From positions 32,860 to 68,159 of the forward strand of contig PLOH01000027.1 of NCBI GenBank assembly GCA_003142955.1: DNA of 35,300 nt, written 5' to 3'. This document shows positions 23,728 through 32,623 of this stretch, in pieces. The notes beneath the pieces were generated by a model, which was given only the letters and a program-made list of their open reading frames with translations, was not told where the DNA came from and made no database searches. Position numbers and translations under genes: made by a program. Numbering within the stretch: the first letter of the stretch is position 1; every line of letters begins with the position of its first letter. The DNA is from Opitutia bacterium. GTDB lineage: Bacteria > Verrucomicrobiota > Verrucomicrobiia > Opitutales > Opitutaceae.

Positions 23728-26700
23728 TCAGTGGGACAGCCCATCCAGCGCTTTGGCGGCCGCCAGCACGGCCGCGGACGCGGCGGCCGATCCGACGATC
23801 TTCCACAATTGGCTGGAATCGGGATGAGAGGGCGTGCCACTGACCACGAAAAGCGAGCTCATCGGAGCATAGCCTTTGTCGTCCTTTTGTCCCGTGAGCA
23901 AATTGAGATTGCCGAGCAGAACGGCCAGGTGCTCCTTGCCGGCCAGCTGCAACTCAACGTGCAGCGGCTGGTCCGCAATCCGCACGCCCTTCTCGTACTT
24001 GATGGTGCCGCTCCCGGTGAGACGGGTCGCAGGAGAGATAAACTCCAGGGAAGTCAGCCTCAAATTCAAATCTACGTCCCGGTCCACCTGCATCGTAAAG
24101 CGATCGAAGAGCATCGCCTTCAATTCCCCGGCAAACTGCCCCGCGGCCACTGAGGCATCCGATCCCGTGATGGCACCAAACAGGCCCAGAACCGCTGAAG
24201 CAGCCTCGGCGACTTGTCCCTTGTTTCCCAACGCCCGCAATATCCCCTTGGAACCTGTGACACTAAACTGCCCGTAGGCATTCTGCTCCAGATCGGGCCC
24301 CGTCGCGCCCCGGCCATTTAGTTTGGCGCTAATGGCCACCTTGGTTTCAAGTGCGGGCGCCTCCTTCGGATTCGCCGAGCGTAGGAATGCGCCCACATCA
24401 AACCCCGGAATGTTGATCGCGCCGGTCAGCGTGTACGGTTGAGGATCCTTCGCGACAAAGGTCACGTCCGCCGTAACCTTGAACGCTTCGTCCTGGAGCT
24501 TGCCCCCGAGGCCGTCGAGCGCCAGCCGCGTCTCAGTGATCGCGGCGGCACAACGGATGTCCCTGATCGTGTAATCTCGGCCGTACCTTACCGATTTCAG
24601 ATTCGCATCGATCCGCCCCCCTATCCCTTTCCAAAAAGGATCGGCATCGCGTGCCGGGGCCACAGCCGCCGCTGGTGCGGCTATACCTTGCGCGGCCGCG
24701 GGAATTGACGTTCCGGCCTTTTCGCCCGGCGGCTTCGAGGGCGCCGCATCCCCGCCGGCTGGCTTCGACGCCGCCGGTTCACTCGACGCGGGGCCTTGGG
24801 GAGCGAGCGCCGCCAGCGCCTTGAAGTCGTCGACGACAAGCTGGTTGCTTCCGATCTTCCCGCTGAATGACCACCTTGCGGCCGCGCGCGAAAAAGTCCC
24901 GTCGAGCGTGAGATCGGAACGCCGGTCGCCCACCGCCAGCGTCAAGGGAAGCTTCACCGTGCCGGCACTGCCATCCGCTTTCAGCGTGGCAGTGAGCGGA
25001 CAATCGAGGTCGCCCAGCGGCTGGTTGCCCTGACGGGCCATGAGGTTGCGCAGCGCCACCTTGGCTTTGACCTGGACCGGATCGCCGGACACGACTTCGA
25101 AGTCCGCCGTCAGGTTGCCGCGGGAAAGCAGCGACGACGCCAACGCCGGCTGTTTCATCACCGCCGCCAGGTCCACCTCAAGCTTGCCTTTACTCGAGGC
25201 ATTCAGCTTGGCCCCGAGCGTGGCTTCGCCGGCAGCGGCGAGCCGGGCGAGCACTGTCGAACCCTGCCTTACTTCAAGTTGGCGCACGTCTGCAGACAGG
25301 GTATCGCCGCGTTTCGCCGCGGAAAAATCAAGATCGAGATCAAGGCCTTTTGCCAGCCACTGCTCGTCCATCGCCACACCGATTCCGCGCAGACTCACCG
25401 GTCCGGTCGTTTGCAGGACGACTTGATCGACGGCGGGCAGGCTGATTTCCAACGTCGCGCCGTTCAACGTCCCAGCGAGCCGGGAGGTCGGCACCAAGGG
25501 CTGGGCGAGGGTCAGCGGCAATACGCCCAGACGGAGCCGCACGGCCACTGCCGCCGCGTTCGTTGCCACGACGCGCACCGTGGCGAAATTGGCCGTCAGG
25601 GGCTGCAGCGTCTCAACCGACGCCACCAGCGCGCCGTTCTGAAGTTTTGCGGTCGAGGCAAACCGGGCCAACTGCAGCGATTGCCCTTGGAGCCGGCCCT
25701 CGGTCGCGGACTCGACCATGATCGGACCAGGGTCAAACGCCAGGTAAGGCCGGATGACGCTCACCAACCGTTCCTGAAATCGCGCGGTGAAAGCGATGTC
25801 CGGTGTCGTCGAGAGACCGGTTACTTCAGCCTTGAAGGCTCCCGTCGCCGCATCTCCTGCCGGCAGCGACAGTTCCAGGTCGGGCACATTCGCCGTCACC
25901 TTGGTTGCCGAGTAATCGACCGACGGACTGAACGTGAGGTTCAGGTCGTCCACCAGCTTCCGATCGCCGTCGCGCAGGGTCACTCCCAAAAGAGCCACCG
26001 GCACCACCGTCCGCAGGTGCGCCTGGCTGCCATCCGATTCCGCCGTAATCGAGAAGGCGGCGGAGAGTTCTCCGCCTTCGATGGTCAGGGGTTTCGCAAA
26101 GGACTGAGCCCAAGAGAGTGGGAATCCCTGAAGGGTGATCCGGGCGAGTTCAGCCCCCGGTTGGGCGAGAATAAACCGCTGGGCAGCGACGTCGAACACC
26201 AGAGCCTGGGCCGTGCCCACATGGAGCAGCTTCCGGCCCGCCTCGGTCCCGAGTTCGACTTCCAGCTGGTTCAAGCGGGCCACATTGTTCGCGAAACCGC
26301 CGTCAAACGCCACGTGCAGCTGCAATGGTCCGACGACCGTGAATTGCGCGCCGAGCTTCTCCAGGCCGGCGACGCGGACGTTGAGTTCGCCATTCGCGAA
26401 CGCCGTCGCCGTGTCGGGTTGAAACGAGAATCTCCCTGCCCCGCGGGCGGATGCCTCCGGCAATCCGAGACCCGCGAGCAGCGGGGCCAGCTGATCGCTA
26501 CGAATGGCCAGATCCCAGGTGCCCTCGAGCTTGTGCCCGCCGGCCACGTATTCGACGCGGGAATTGAAGACCGGCTCGGTCTGCGCCGCCCGGACCAGGG
26601 AAACGCGCGTTGTGTAGAGTTCGTTCGCGCCAGGTGCGGCTTGTTCCGCCTTCAGTTCGAGGCGGACGCCATCCGGGGGCATCTTTGGTCCTTCGGCCGT

Positions 26701-27384
26701 CATCGTGTTTTCCAGGTCGAACACGTCGATCCGGCAGTCGGCCGCGAGATGCAGACCGATCACGCCGTTGGCGTGAAGCGCGCGCAGCGATGCCGCTGTG
26801 GTCGGATCGGAGAAATCAATCTTCCAGGCGAGTTGGCCTCGCCGGCCAATTTCGATGCCGCCACCCTGCAACGTGAAGTCAACCGCTCGATCTCCGGGCA
26901 ACTCCGCGCGACCATCCACGGCAAGATTGGCCAGGCGAACGTCCATCGGCAACTGGGCCAGGCGGAGGAGGCCCAGAAACACGGGAGCTCTTGGCACCGC
27001 CGCGGGTATCGGCACGACCGCCACGGGCGCCGATACCGTCGAGGCGGCCGCCCGCATCTGACGGGTGTCAACCACCAGGCCCTGGGCCTCGATCCGATCA
27101 ATATTGACCCGCTTGCGGGTGAGATAATCCCAGGTCGAGTAGTTGATGATTACCCGTTTGGCGATGACGACCAGTCCGTCCTGCACCAGCCGCAGATCGC
27201 GGATCTCCGTCGCCGAGAGTCCGGCCGCCACCCGGCCAATCTCGAGCTTCAGCCCCGGCCGGCCGGCTGCGGCTTTTCGCACCGCCCAGGTCTGCACCGC
27301 GGGCACGAAGGCCACTCCCGCGATGAGCACGGCGAGCAAGGCGATTCCACCCAAAACAAGCCCGACGATCTTCAATGCTTTCAT
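23728..27384 (-). CDS. AsmA-like large inner-membrane-anchored protein
   Basis: 1218 aa. One N-terminal membrane helix (residues 5-29, VGLVLGGIALLAVLIAGVAFV) anchors a long periplasmic region rich in beta strands, with AsmA/DUF748-like repeats such as LRLVQDGLVVIAKRVIINYSTWDYLTRKRVNIDRIEAQGL. An Ala/Pro-rich linker (about 895-940) precedes the C-terminal AsmA_2-like domain (GQFSVTGSKGILRALGNKGQVAEAASAVLGLFGAITG, then DVDLNLRLTSLEFISPATRLTGSGTIKYEKG). AsmA/TamB-family proteins are proposed phospholipid-transfer bridges to the outer membrane. It is a lone gene upstream of hemC in coordinate. Confidence 0.85.
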   Translation of the reverse strand: MKALKIVGLVLGGIALLAVLIAGVAFVPAVQTWAVRKAAAGRPGLKLEIGRVAAGLSATEIRDLRLVQDGLVVIAKRVIINYSTWDYLTRKRVNIDRIEAQGLVVDTRQMRAAASTVSAPVAVVPIPAAVPRAPVFLGLLRLAQLPMDVRLANLAVDGRAELPGDRAVDFTLQGGGIEIGRRGQLAWKIDFSDPTTAASLRALHANGVIGLHLAADCRIDVFDLENTMTAEGPKMPPDGVRLELKAEQAAPGANELYTTRVSLVRAAQTEPVFNSRVEYVAGGHKLEGTWDLAIRSDQLAPLLAGLGLPEASARGAGRFSFQPDTATAFANGELNVRVAGLEKLGAQFTVVGPLQLHVAFDGGFANNVARLNQLEVELGTEAGRKLLHVGTAQALVFDVAAQRFILAQPGAELARITLQGFPLSWAQSFAKPLTIEGGELSAAFSITAESDGSQAHLRTVVPVALLGVTLRDGDRKLVDDLNLTFSPSVDYSATKVTANVPDLELSLPAGDAATGAFKAEVTGLSTTPDIAFTARFQERLVSVIRPYLAFDPGPIMVESATEGRLQGQSLQLARFASTAKLQNGALVASVETLQPLTANFATVRVVATNAAAVAVRLRLGVLPLTLAQPLVPTSRLAGTLNGATLEISLPAVDQVVLQTTGPVSLRGIGVAMDEQWLAKGLDLDLDFSAAKRGDTLSADVRQLEVRQGSTVLARLAAAGEATLGAKLNASSKGKLEVDLAAVMKQPALASSLLSRGNLTADFEVVSGDPVQVKAKVALRNLMARQGNQPLGDLDCPLTATLKADGSAGTVKLPLTLAVGDRRSDLTLDGTFSRAAARWSFSGKIGSNQLVVDDFKALAALAPQGPASSEPAASKPAGGDAAPSKPPGEKAGTSIPAAAQGIAAPAAAVAPARDADPFWKGIGGRIDANLKSVRYGRDYTIRDIRCAAAITETRLALDGLGGKLQDEAFKVTADVTFVAKDPQPYTLTGAINIPGFDVGAFLRSANPKEAPALETKVAISAKLNGRGATGPDLEQNAYGQFSVTGSKGILRALGNKGQVAEAASAVLGLFGAITGSDASVAAGQFAGELKAMLFDRFTMQVDRDVDLNLRLTSLEFISPATRLTGSGTIKYEKGVRIADQPLHVELQLAGKEHLAVLLGNLNLLTGQKDDKGYAPMSSLFVVSGTPSHPDSSQLWKIVGSAAASAAVLAAAKALDGLSH

Positions 27385-27525
27385 GGCAAATCAGCCAATG
27401 GCACGATTTGGCAACGTTTCCGACAAGCCAAATCCGCGGAGGCCTGGACACGGGAGTTTGCGTCCTCCGGGAAGACGCTTAGGATTCTCGGGCCAACTGC
27501 AGTCGAGAAAGCCTGGGGGCCCGCG

Positions 27526-28440
27526 TTAGCCGGACCATCCCACTTGCAATAGAATTCGGTCCACGGCCAGGGCCGGCTGGCCAAAATCCTCCGGGGAGAG
27601 CGGCACGCTGCGTTGGCCGGTTTTCTCGTGAAAAAAGTACAGCATGCCGGTCGTGGCATGCGCCGCGAAGGCCAGCTGGCAACCGCCGCCCACCCGGCCT
27701 TGCAAGGCCCGTTCCAGACCGAGTTGACGTCCCGTCGCCGGATCGAGCGCGGCGGCGAATCGCGCCGCGTCCTCCTCCCGGCACTGCACCGCGATGGCAC
27801 CCTGCCCCACCGCCGGGACCATCGCCGTGAATTCCAGCGGGTGAAAATCCAACCCTGACCAGGCCACCAGGCCAAGCCGCTTGAGACCGGCCGCGGCCAG
27901 CACGGTGGCGTCCGCCGCGCCGCTGGAGATCTTCTTGAGGCGGGTATCCACATTGCCGCGGATCTCGGTGAAGGTGGCATCCGGCAACTGGAGGCGGATT
28001 TGCAGCCGTCGTCGCGGGCTGCTGGTCGCGATCACTTGCGGCACCGTGACGCCGCGGCGCACGATCAGGACGTCGCGGGGATCTTCCCGTGGCAGATAAC
28101 CCGCGATGACGAGACCGCCGGCCAATTCGTTCGGCAGGTCCTTCGAACTATGAACCGCTACGTCCGCCTCCCCGCGCAGCAACGCCTGCTCCAATTCCGC
28201 AGTGAAAAGTCCCTTGCCGCCCTGCTTCTCCAGCGACCACTCGAGTTTCCGGTCGCCCGTGGTGATGACTTTAAGCAGGGTACATTCCGTCGCCGGAAAA
28301 TACGCCCCCAACCGCGCCGCGGCCAGTTCTGCCTGGGCGAGTGCGAGCGGGCTCTTGCGCGTAGCTAGGACGATTCGGTTCAAAGGAGCGAGTAGCGGGT
28401 CGCGACTAGCGAGCAATGGGCAGCCAGTGCGCCTGCTCAC
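27526..28440 (-). CDS. hemC: Hydroxymethylbilane synthase (porphobilinogen deaminase)
   Basis: 304 aa from ATG 28440; a TTG at 28383 would start at LNRIVLATRKSPLALAQAE and fit the family's N terminus better (285 aa). It polymerises four porphobilinogens to hydroxymethylbilane. Visible motifs: ATRKSPLALAQ, HSSKDLP (catalytic Asp101), ATSSPRRRLQ (cofactor-binding Arg), RGNVDTRLKK, GQGAIAVQC and GGGCQLAFAAH, whose C254 carries the dipyrromethane cofactor. It continues in minus orientation from ilvC after 30 bases, so the first 57 bases (if used) lie in a repeat-like sequence. The product feeds the HemD half of the fusion at 16864-18393. Confidence 0.93.
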   Translation of the reverse strand: MSRRTGCPLLASRDPLLAPLNRIVLATRKSPLALAQAELAAARLGAYFPATECTLLKVITTGDRKLEWSLEKQGGKGLFTAELEQALLRGEADVAVHSSKDLPNELAGGLVIAGYLPREDPRDVLIVRRGVTVPQVIATSSPRRRLQIRLQLPDATFTEIRGNVDTRLKKISSGAADATVLAAAGLKRLGLVAWSGLDFHPLEFTAMVPAVGQGAIAVQCREEDAARFAAALDPATGRQLGLERALQGRVGGGCQLAFAAHATTGMLYFFHEKTGQRSVPLSPEDFGQPALAVDRILLQVGWSG

Positions 28441-28465
28441 TACTCTCTACTCGCTGCTCGCCACT
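28386..28465. repeat. CTACTCGCT-type inverted repeat over hemC 5' end
   Basis: The stretch GAGCGAGTAGCGGGTCGCGA, then GACTAGCGAGCA, is imperfectly mirrored by TGCTCACTACTCTCTACTCG, then CTGCTCGCC. It occupies the gap between ilvC and hemC and the first 55 bases of the longer hemC reading frame, which argues that the real start is downstream. Confidence 0.55.
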
Positions 28466-28470
28466 TCAAA

Positions 28471-29496
28471 TCAATACGCCGCCTGGACGCCCTTGATGTT
28501 CTTTTTTTTCATCCAGGGCATCATTGCCCGCAGGCGCTCACCGGTCTTTTCAATCGGGTGTTTCGCGCCCGCTGCCAGCAAACGGTTGTAGTTCTTGAGG
28601 CCGGATCGGTATTCCTTCACCCACTCCCGCGTGAATTTGCCGGTCTGGATCTCCCGCAGGATCTTCTTCATCTCGGCTTTGGTCCGACGATTGACGATGC
28701 GCGGGCCGCGAGTGAGGTCGCCGTACTTCGCCGTGTCGGCGATGGAAAAACGCATGCCGGCGATGCCCGACTGGTAGATCAGGTCGCAGATGAGCTTTAA
28801 TTCATGGAGACACTCGAAATAGGCGAGTTCCGGCTGGTAGCCGGCCTCGACCAACGTTTCAAAGCCGGCCTGAATCAATGCGCTGGCACCGCCGCACAGC
28901 ACCGCCTGTTCGCCGAAAAGATCGGTCTCGGTCTCCTCCTTGAAGGTGGTCTGAACCACGCCGGTCCGGGTTGAACCAATGCCTTTCGCCCAGGCCAGCG
29001 CGAGTTTCTTGGGCCGCCTCGACTTGTCCTGAAACACGGCAATCAGCGCCGGCATGCCTTTGCCCTCGGCATACAGGCTCCGCACCATGTGGCCCGGGCC
29101 CTTGGGGGCGACCATGACAACGTCGATATCCGTGGGCGGCTTGATCAGGCCGAAATGGATGCCGAGCCCGTGAACGAAAATCAGGCACTTGCCCTTTGTC
29201 AGATTGGGCGCGATGTCCCGCTCGTAGACCTCGGGCTGTTTCATGTCGGGCAGCCCGACCAGGATCACGTCGGCGCGGCGCACGGCCTCGGCGGTGTCGA
29301 CCACCTCGAAACCGTGCTTCCTGGCGACCCTGCGGGATTTGGAACCCGGATAGAGGCCGACGATCACCCGGCAACCGCTGTCCTTCAGGTTGAGAGCGTG
29401 GGCATGGCCTTGCGACCCGTAGCCGAGCACGGCGAGCGTTTTGTTGGCGAACACGCCGAGGTCGGCGTTTTTGTCAGTGTATACTTTGGCAGGCAT
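28471..29496 (-). CDS. ilvC: Ketol-acid reductoisomerase, bacterial class I
   Basis: 341 aa, the length of short class I enzymes. The Rossmann motif GYGSQG (25-30) is followed by HAHALNLKDSGCRVIVGLYPGSKSRR, whose Ser/Arg loop suits NADPH. Metal and substrate residues are in VHGLGIHFG (His109), MVAPKGPGHMVR, and ETDLFGEQAVLCGG (Asp192, Glu196), and the knotted C-terminal domain includes ECLHELKLICDLIYQSGI and SDTAKYGD-type text (SIADTAKYGDLTRGPRIV). It is 100 bases downstream of ilvN, giving the usual ilvN-ilvC order. It is clearly not a recent duplicate of the fungal-like enzyme at 19994-21094. VHGLGIHFG replaces the common HGFNIHFG. Confidence 0.95.
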   Translation of the reverse strand: MPAKVYTDKNADLGVFANKTLAVLGYGSQGHAHALNLKDSGCRVIVGLYPGSKSRRVARKHGFEVVDTAEAVRRADVILVGLPDMKQPEVYERDIAPNLTKGKCLIFVHGLGIHFGLIKPPTDIDVVMVAPKGPGHMVRSLYAEGKGMPALIAVFQDKSRRPKKLALAWAKGIGSTRTGVVQTTFKEETETDLFGEQAVLCGGASALIQAGFETLVEAGYQPELAYFECLHELKLICDLIYQSGIAGMRFSIADTAKYGDLTRGPRIVNRRTKAEMKKILREIQTGKFTREWVKEYRSGLKNYNRLLAAGAKHPIEKTGERLRAMMPWMKKKNIKGVQAAY

Positions 29497-29596
29497 GGGA
29501 AAATTGTCCTCCGATCCAGAAGTCCGGGCTTCGGAGTCTAGAGTGAAACGACGGAATCTTCAACCGCCGCGCACCTCACCGCTAAACCGCAATCCC

Positions 29597-30076
29597 TCAG
29601 GACGTCAGCCGCTTGAGTGCAAGCTGGCCGGTGCGGGCGAGCTCGAGAATGCCGAAGGGCTCGACAAGCCCGAGGAAGGCCCCGACCTTCCCCTCGTCGC
29701 CAGTGATCTCGATGATGACATCTGTGTGCGCGACATTGACAATCTTCGCGCGGAAGATGTCGCAGATCTGCATGATCTCAGGCCGGGTCTTGCCATCGGC
29801 CTTGATCCTGACCAGCACGAGCTCCCGGTTGACCGCCTGGCCCTCCTTGAAGTCCGTGACATCGACGACATTGATCAGTTTGCGCAGCTGGTTGATGCAA
29901 AGTTCGAGCGACGAATCATCGCCCTTGAGGACGACCGTGAGCCGCGACAGCGAGGCATCCTGCGTCGGAGCGACGTTGAGCGTGTCAATGTTGAAGCCGC
30001 GGCCGGAGAACATGCCAGCGATGCGCGCCAGCACGCCGAACTTATTTTCAACGAGGACTGAAATCGTGTGTCGCAT
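29597..30076 (-). CDS. ilvN: Acetolactate synthase small (regulatory) subunit
   Basis: 159 aa, normal length. An N-terminal ACT domain begins MRHTISVLVENKFGVLARIAGMFSGRGFNIDTLNV (residues 1-35), the valine-binding site, and the C-terminal domain ends EPFGILELARTGQLALKR, the IlvH/IlvN tail. It activates the catalytic subunit and confers feedback inhibition. The catalytic ilvB gene is not in the window: the upstream 560 bases hold repeats. Together with the ilvC behind it, this is a shortened ilvBNC operon. Confidence 0.95.
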   Translation of the reverse strand: MRHTISVLVENKFGVLARIAGMFSGRGFNIDTLNVAPTQDASLSRLTVVLKGDDSSLELCINQLRKLINVVDVTDFKEGQAVNRELVLVRIKADGKTRPEIMQICDIFRAKIVNVAHTDVIIEITGDEGKVGAFLGLVEPFGILELARTGQLALKRLTS

Positions 30077-30638
30077 GGAGGAGGATGGTGGTGGTTGACA
30101 AATCCGCTGGAACGACCGCCGATCAGTGGGAAAAGGCGGCGCGCCGTGTCCTCGCCGAAATCTGCGAGGCGGTCAATGGCGAAACACTTTCGTCCGCCCC
30201 GCTTTCTTGCCGATGCGTTCGTCAGCACCCGCAAAGAACGCAGCGGCCGCCGGCTCGCCTGCCCATTCGCATGAGCAAACGGATTAGCTGCCCGCTAGAA
30301 GCCCGTGAGACTTCGTCCTCCGCGCTCCTAGAGCAGTTTAAATTGAACTGTGGCCGAGCACGTGAACGTAGCTGCGAGCGCCAGCGAGCGGAAAGCTCGT
30401 CCACTCGCTGGCGCTTGTGACTACACTTTTTCTGAAACCGCTCTAGTGGGCATCCTACACCGGCGCACCGATCGCATCGCGAGGGTCCGAGAGGATCCTG
30501 CCAGCAATTGCATGGACCCGGCTGAGGCGGGCGGTTCTTCCAGGCCCGTCCAGCACAGAATTGACGCCCAGCCTCCGGCCAGGCATGGGTTGAAGGCCGC
30601 ACGCGCCTGGCGTCCGGCAGTCCAACCTCATCGACGCC
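30077..30638. other. Repeat-bearing intergenic region
   Basis: About 560 bases between divergent ilvN and the ArsR-methyltransferase gene. No convincing gene; the frame at 30085-30420 is Arg/Ser-rich. It holds MITE copy 2 (30328-30446) and GCCAGCAATTGCATG (30501-30515), a short repeat also present at 16177-16191. Confidence 0.5.
30328..30446 (+). mobile_element. MITE-like element, copy 2
   Basis: 119 bases bounded by CTAGAGCAGTTTA and TGAAACCGCTCTAG. It is homologous to the reverse complement of 23507-23613. The interior carries GCGAGCGCCAGCGAGCGG and CCACTCGCTGGCGCT, an inverted pair. Ends in CTAG on both sides could be a target duplication or part of the terminal repeat. No ORF inside. Confidence 0.75.
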
Positions 30639-31574
30639 TTGAACTCCTCGCTCGACACCTTGAAGCTTCTCTCCGACCCAACCCGGCTCCGCCTGCTGGC
30701 GCTGCTCATGGAGGAGGAACTCTCGGTGGCCGAACTGCAGGAGATCCTCGGCATGGCCCAGTCCCGGATCTCGTCCCAGCTGGCCCAGTTGCGCCAGGCC
30801 GGGTTTGTCGACGACCGGCGAGAAGGCAAAAAGGCCTTCTATTCGCTGCGCGCCGGTCTTCCGGCGCGCCAGCTCACCTTGCTGAAGGCCGCCGGAGATG
30901 CGGTGGCCGATGCTCCGGAGTTCATCGAGGACCGTGACAACCTCCGCCGCATTCTGCAAAAACGCCGCCGCGTGGCGGAACAGTATTTCAACCAGATCGC
31001 GGGCCGGCTCGGCAAGGGTTACTGTCCTGGTCGCTCGTGGGAGGCCATCGGCCATCTCGCGTTGCGACTCGTGCCTCCGATCGTCGTCGCGGATCTCGGT
31101 GCCGGCGAGGGTTTGATCTCGCAGTTGATCGCCCACCGCGCTGAGCGGGTCTGGTGCATCGACAATTCCCCGCGCATGGTCGAGGTGGGCACCGACCTGG
31201 CGCAACGCAACGGTCTCGCCAACCTCACCTACAAACTCGGCGACATCGAAAACGTTCCGCTGCCCGACCAATCGGTCCAGTTCGCGATCCTCAGTCAGGC
31301 GCTCCATCATGCCGCCCATCCTCAGACCGCGGTCAATGAGGCTTTTCGCATCCTGCGCCCGGGCGGGCAACTCGCCGTCCTCGACCTCAAGGAACATACG
31401 TTTGAGCAGGCGCGCGAACTCTACGCCGACGTCTGGCTCGGATTCAAGGAGAGCGTCCTTCATGGTTTCCTCAAACAGGCCGGCTTCCAGCAAGTGGAGG
31501 TCGCCGTCGTGTCACGCGAACCGGCCGAGCCTTGCTTCGAGACCCTCCTCGCCAGCGGCAGCAAGGGGCGTTGA
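30639..31574 (+). CDS. ArsR-family regulator fused to a class I SAM-dependent methyltransferase
   Basis: 311 aa from a TTG start (MNSSLDTLKLLSDPTRLRLLALL). Residues 1-75 are an ArsR/SmtB winged helix (LSVAELQEILGMAQSRISSQLAQLRQAGFVDDRREGKKAFYSL), without the paired cysteines of metal sensors in the recognition helix. Residues about 145-270 are a Rossmann methyltransferase: motif I VVADLGAGEG (149-158), acidic CIDNSPRMVE, then DIENVPLPDQSVQFAILSQALHHAAHP and LRPGGQLAVLDLKEH. Proteins of this architecture occur in many bacteria; SAM/SAH-sensing regulation is one proposal by analogy with SahR. It precedes nuoA by 177 bases on the same strand; whether it regulates that operon is unknown. Confidence 0.88.
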   Translation: MNSSLDTLKLLSDPTRLRLLALLMEEELSVAELQEILGMAQSRISSQLAQLRQAGFVDDRREGKKAFYSLRAGLPARQLTLLKAAGDAVADAPEFIEDRDNLRRILQKRRRVAEQYFNQIAGRLGKGYCPGRSWEAIGHLALRLVPPIVVADLGAGEGLISQLIAHRAERVWCIDNSPRMVEVGTDLAQRNGLANLTYKLGDIENVPLPDQSVQFAILSQALHHAAHPQTAVNEAFRILRPGGQLAVLDLKEHTFEQARELYADVWLGFKESVLHGFLKQAGFQQVEVAVVSREPAEPCFETLLASGSKGR

Positions 31575-31751
31575 CTTCCGCGGCCGTGGCGGCAGGGAAA
31601 TCTCATGACTCACCGGAAATTGCGCATCAATTGAGCATGCAAGAAATGCGCAAAGCTCGCCAAGACGTGCGCTGCAAAGCCCATGGGTTCCATGCGATTA
31701 TGTCCGAATGCAGGATTGCGCCAAAATACCCGCCTTCGCTCCCCCACCATC

Positions 31752-32138
31752 ATGAACGACGTCTCGGCGGGTGACCTGATCTACGTTTCTGCATTTTTTC
31801 TGGGGGGACTCGGGTTTGCCTTCGGACCCTTCGTCCTCGTGTACCTGCTGGCGCCGCGCGGAACCCGCAATACCCGCAACTTGACGGGGCAATATATCGA
31901 GTGCGGGATGGACCCGATCGGGGACGCCTGGATCCGGTACAGCGCGGTGTATTATCTGTATGCCCTGGTGTTCGTGGCCTTTGCCGTGGACGTCCTCTAT
32001 TTGATCCCCGTGGCCCTGGTCTACGGCCGGCACTTCGCGATCCGCGATTTCGTCGAGCTGTTCCTTTTCGTCGGCATTCTCTCGTTGGTGATCGTCTACG
32101 CCTGGAAAAAAGGAGTCTTCCAATGGAATCGCAGGTAG
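31752..32138 (+). CDS. nuoA: NADH-quinone oxidoreductase subunit A
   Basis: 128 aa with three transmembrane helices (about 9-32, 70-90, 97-118). The loop after helix 1 contains [16 protein letters not shown], the complex I subunit A signature with its conserved Cys on the quinone-site loop. The ATG at 31752 is preferred over 31683, whose extension lacks membrane character. It overlaps nuoB by 16 bases. First gene of the nuo operon. Confidence 0.94.
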   Translation: MNDVSAGDLIYVSAFFLGGLGFAFGPFVLVYLLAPRGTRNTRNLTGQYIECGMDPIGDAWIRYSAVYYLYALVFVAFAVDVLYLIPVALVYGRHFAIRDFVELFLFVGILSLVIVYAWKKGVFQWNRR

Positions 32139-32623
32139 ACACCTCCAAGATCGTCCAGTTCGCCCGGCTCGAGGACGTCCTGGCTCTCGGCCGCGCCAAT
32201 TCCCTGTGGCCGTTGACCTTCGGCCTCGCCTGCTGTGCAATTGAAATGATGGCGGCGGGCATGGCGCGTTTCGACCTATCGCGGTTCGGCGCGGAGGTGT
32301 TTCGCCCCTCTCCCCGGCAGGCCGACCTGATGATCATCGCGGGCACGGTCAACAAGAAGATGGCCCCCGCGGTCAAGCTGCTCTACGACCAGATGCTGGA
32401 GCCCAAATGGGTCATCGCCATGGGCAACTGCGCCATCTCTGGCGGGCCGTTTGTCTATCCCGGCCAATACGCGGTGGTCGAAGGGGTTGACCAGCTGTTC
32501 CCGGTGGATGTTTACGTGCCGGGCTGCCCGCCGCGCCCGGAGGCGTTGATTGAGGGCATCTTGAAATTGGAGGAAAAGATCACCGGCAAGCGCCGCTTCC
32601 CGGTGGCCAAATTAAAAGAATGA
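32123..32623 (+). CDS. nuoB: NADH-quinone oxidoreductase subunit B
   Basis: 166 aa. It binds cluster N2 through C37-C38 (GLACCAIE), C103 (MGNCAISGG) and C135 ([11 protein letters not shown]). The ATG at 32123 follows AGGAG (32111-32115). The cytoplasmic Q-module subunit of complex I. Overlaps nuoA by 16 bases and nuoC by 4 (ATGA). Confidence 0.96.
   Translation: MESQVDTSKIVQFARLEDVLALGRANSLWPLTFGLACCAIEMMAAGMARFDLSRFGAEVFRPSPRQADLMIIAGTVNKKMAPAVKLLYDQMLEPKWVIAMGNCAISGGPFVYPGQYAVVEGVDQLFPVDVYVPGCPPRPEALIEGILKLEEKITGKRRFPVAKLKE

Noticed and set aside
25279..27552. 757-aa plus-strand ORF opposite the AsmA-like gene
   Set aside because: Arg/His/Gln-rich shadow of the minus-strand gene, which has a signal anchor and AsmA-type domains.
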